From Aureobasidium sp. EXF-3400 (lineage: Eukaryota; Ascomycota; Dothideomycetes; Dothideales; Saccotheciaceae): a stretch of 19,008 nucleotides of DNA. Below, piece by piece: positions 17,295-19,008 of the stretch (positions within the stretch are counted from its first letter, which is position 1; each line of letters opens with the position of its first letter). The translations under genes and the position numbers were made by a program. The stretch lies in NCBI GenBank assembly GCA_024195585.1, contig SWBL01000578.1, positions 1 through 19,008 on the forward strand. The letters run 5' to 3'. The notes under the pieces are model-generated. The model searched no databases. It was given only the letters and a program-made list of their open reading frames with translations, and was not told where the DNA came from.

Positions 17295-19008
17295 ATGAGC
17301 ATGACACCGCAATCCATGAGCAAGCGCGGCCGACTCCGCAGGCTCTTCACGTCCTCCTTCTCCTTACCTACCAGTTCTACACCTACAACTGCTCAGACAG
17401 CACTGCGAGGCTCTGCAGGCTCGGGAAATCCGAGTGCTATTCCCACGAACGCACTCGAAACATCCGCTGCAAAAGACAGGAACACGGTGCGAAATCTGCA
17501 ACCCGCAAACGTCATCGGTATCGACGCTGCGATTGCCGAAGCATATACCTATGCAAGTGAGCTTCAACAGCTTTGTGCCAAGACGAGATGGTCGTGGAAC
17601 TATAAAGGTCGCGAGCTATATGTCTCTGATCAAGTGGACAGAATCGCGCACTTTCTGGACGGGTTCAAGTCTGTGAGAGACGTAGTCGCTAATGCCGACC
17701 CTGTCCACGTCGGACTACCTTGGGCGGAAGTTTGGGCCATGTTTGAGGTAAGTGTCCTACATGCAGCTGGCTTCTTGTCTACAAGCTGACCGACAACAAG
17801 GTTACTCTTCCAGAGGGTACAAAACGAGCTGTCTCGGTTACAGGGATGGAGCTGTCCCTGTACATGAGCAACCGACTGGAAGTTTACCTAAAGATCTACG
17901 CCCACGCACCCCTTTCGCCCGCATTGGCAAACTTCCGGCAAGCTCTTGTAGATATGTGTCGGTATTTACTGAACTCTCTAGCGCAAGCCATCCGCGAGAG
18001 ACACGCTCCCAATACCGCAAAAGCGCTATGGGGCTCCGAGGACCTATTGCGATGCAAGGCGGAATGTGATAAGTTATGTCTGAAAGCTATTGAAGAGGCA
18101 AGACTGCGTGATGGTGAGAATCTTGTTACTAGACCACAAAGCCTGCAAGAGATACATCACCTTAAGGCTAACCTCACCGAGCTATCAGACAGGGCAGATC
18201 TGGATAAACTCATCACTGCTAAAGAAGCAACGTATGACTCATCTGCGGAAGGTGATCTCCCCAGATGTCTTCCAGGGACCCAAACCGACCTCCTCCGCAG
18301 GATAAACACTTGGACTGCGGATCCACTAGGCAGAAGGATCCTCTGGATAAGTGGTAGGGCCGGTATTGGAAAGTCTACAATATCACGAACTGTAGCAGAG
18401 GCACTCGATAAGGACGGGCGTCTCGCAGCTTCATTTTTCTTCAAGCGCGGCCGTGCTGACCGAAGCCCCGCGAAACTGTTCTTTCCCACAATTGCCAAGC
18501 AGCTTGTAGATAAGGTCCCAGATCTGAGGCATGCGATTGCGTCTGCACTTGAGAAAGATACTTCGCTCTGTAAGAGGCACATCAAGAAACAATTCGACGG
18601 ATTGTTGTTGCAGCCCTTTCAAAGCAATCTCGCCAGTCAAGCACTCTTGGAAGGTTACTTTCTGGTTATCGACGCGCTCGATGAGTGTGAGAAGTTGGAG
18701 CAGGTCGAGAGTCTGTTGAAGCTCCTAAAGCGGCTTGAAGATGTCACAAGATCGAGGCTTCGAATACTGGTTACAAGCAGGCCAGGTCCACCGCTTATCC
18801 AGGGCTGTAGACCTTTGTCGAGCAGCCTCCTTCGAGAGATACAATTTGAGGATGCTCAGGTCGAGCCCATCTGGTCAGACCTCGAAATTTTCTTCAACCA
18901 CGGGCTCGCTCAGATCGGAACGAGGTATCCGAGACTAAACCCTTTCGGCTCGCTGCCAACAGATTGGGCTAAACCACATGACATCAAGCTACTGGTGAAC
19001 AAGTCACA
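17295..19008 (+). CDS. NACHT/STAND NTPase (fungal NLR-like), 5' part, runs off right edge
   Basis: Exon 1 is 17295-17747. A 53-bp intron (GTAAGT, branch GCTGAC, CAAG) ends at 17800, and exon 2 is open from 17801 to the window end (402 codons, no stop). The join reads VWAMFE-VTLPEGTKRA. The first 50 residues are basic and Ser/Thr-rich. Residues about 75-270 form a helical N-terminal domain (VRDVVANADPVHVGLPWAEV), similar as I recall to the domains that precede NACHT in fungal NLRs. Walker A is GRAGIGKS at 336-343 (K342), preceded by ILWISG. Walker B is YFLVIDALDEC with D442 and DE at 445-446. A sensor-like ILVTSRP follows. These residues define a P-loop NTPase able to switch and oligomerise on ATP binding. 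The ligand-sensing repeats (WD, ankyrin or TPR in this class) would lie beyond the edge. Such proteins act in fungal self/non-self recognition and programmed cell death; for this copy that is inference. Confidence 0.85.

Noticed and set aside
18157..18585. Minus-strand ORF of 142 codons
   Set aside because: Shadow of the NACHT gene, whose Walker A motif is read from the opposite strand here.
1..19008. CRISPR arrays, tRNA or rRNA genes, bacterial-type operons
   Set aside because: None seen by eye; the repeats present have periods of 30, 63 and about 295 bp with no spacer pattern. A tRNA scan could not be run.

Overview
The window looks like nuclear DNA of a filamentous ascomycete (Pezizomycotina, perhaps Dothideomycetes). 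The evidence is protein content (an Aim9-type mitochondrial phosphotransferase, a fungal NACHT/STAND NTPase, an HNH_2-type nuclease and a Tad1-like LINE relic), short GT-AG introns of about 48-56 bp (one of 144 bp) with CTAAC/CTGAC branch points, and TATA boxes with A-rich start contexts. No bacterial operon structure is visible. Homology statements come from motif recognition and memory, because no search was possible.

Left part (1-4840): a decayed LINE ORF1 on the minus strand runs off the left edge. About 1.8 kb without a convincing gene follows, then an HNH_2 nuclease-like gene on the plus strand that is readable through three successive frames and is therefore probably a pseudogene. Middle part (4841-10338): a tandem repeat of about 295 bp (2.1 copies, with conserved inverted repeats) sits just upstream of a two-exon gene for a 633-residue uncharacterised protein with a coiled coil. 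About 1.4 kb later comes an intact 449-residue protein kinase gene. Right part (10339-19008): a mutated 0.26-kb partial copy of a phosphotransferase gene, then its intact three-exon parent on the minus strand (582 residues, Aim9-like). On the plus strand follow a small orphan gene, a broken small gene, and the 5' part of a NACHT NTPase (NLR-like) gene that continues past the right edge.

The conserved-looking gene (Aim9-like) is embedded among accessory-type loci: kinase, NLR, nuclease relic, orphan small genes, repeats and decayed fragments. This is the composition of a fast-evolving accessory region. A self/non-self recognition role is possible through the NLR, but nothing here proves a functional link between the genes. 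Several genes become visible only after splicing is reconstructed. The NLR reading frame is open to the window end, and joining exons changes the interpretation of three loci.
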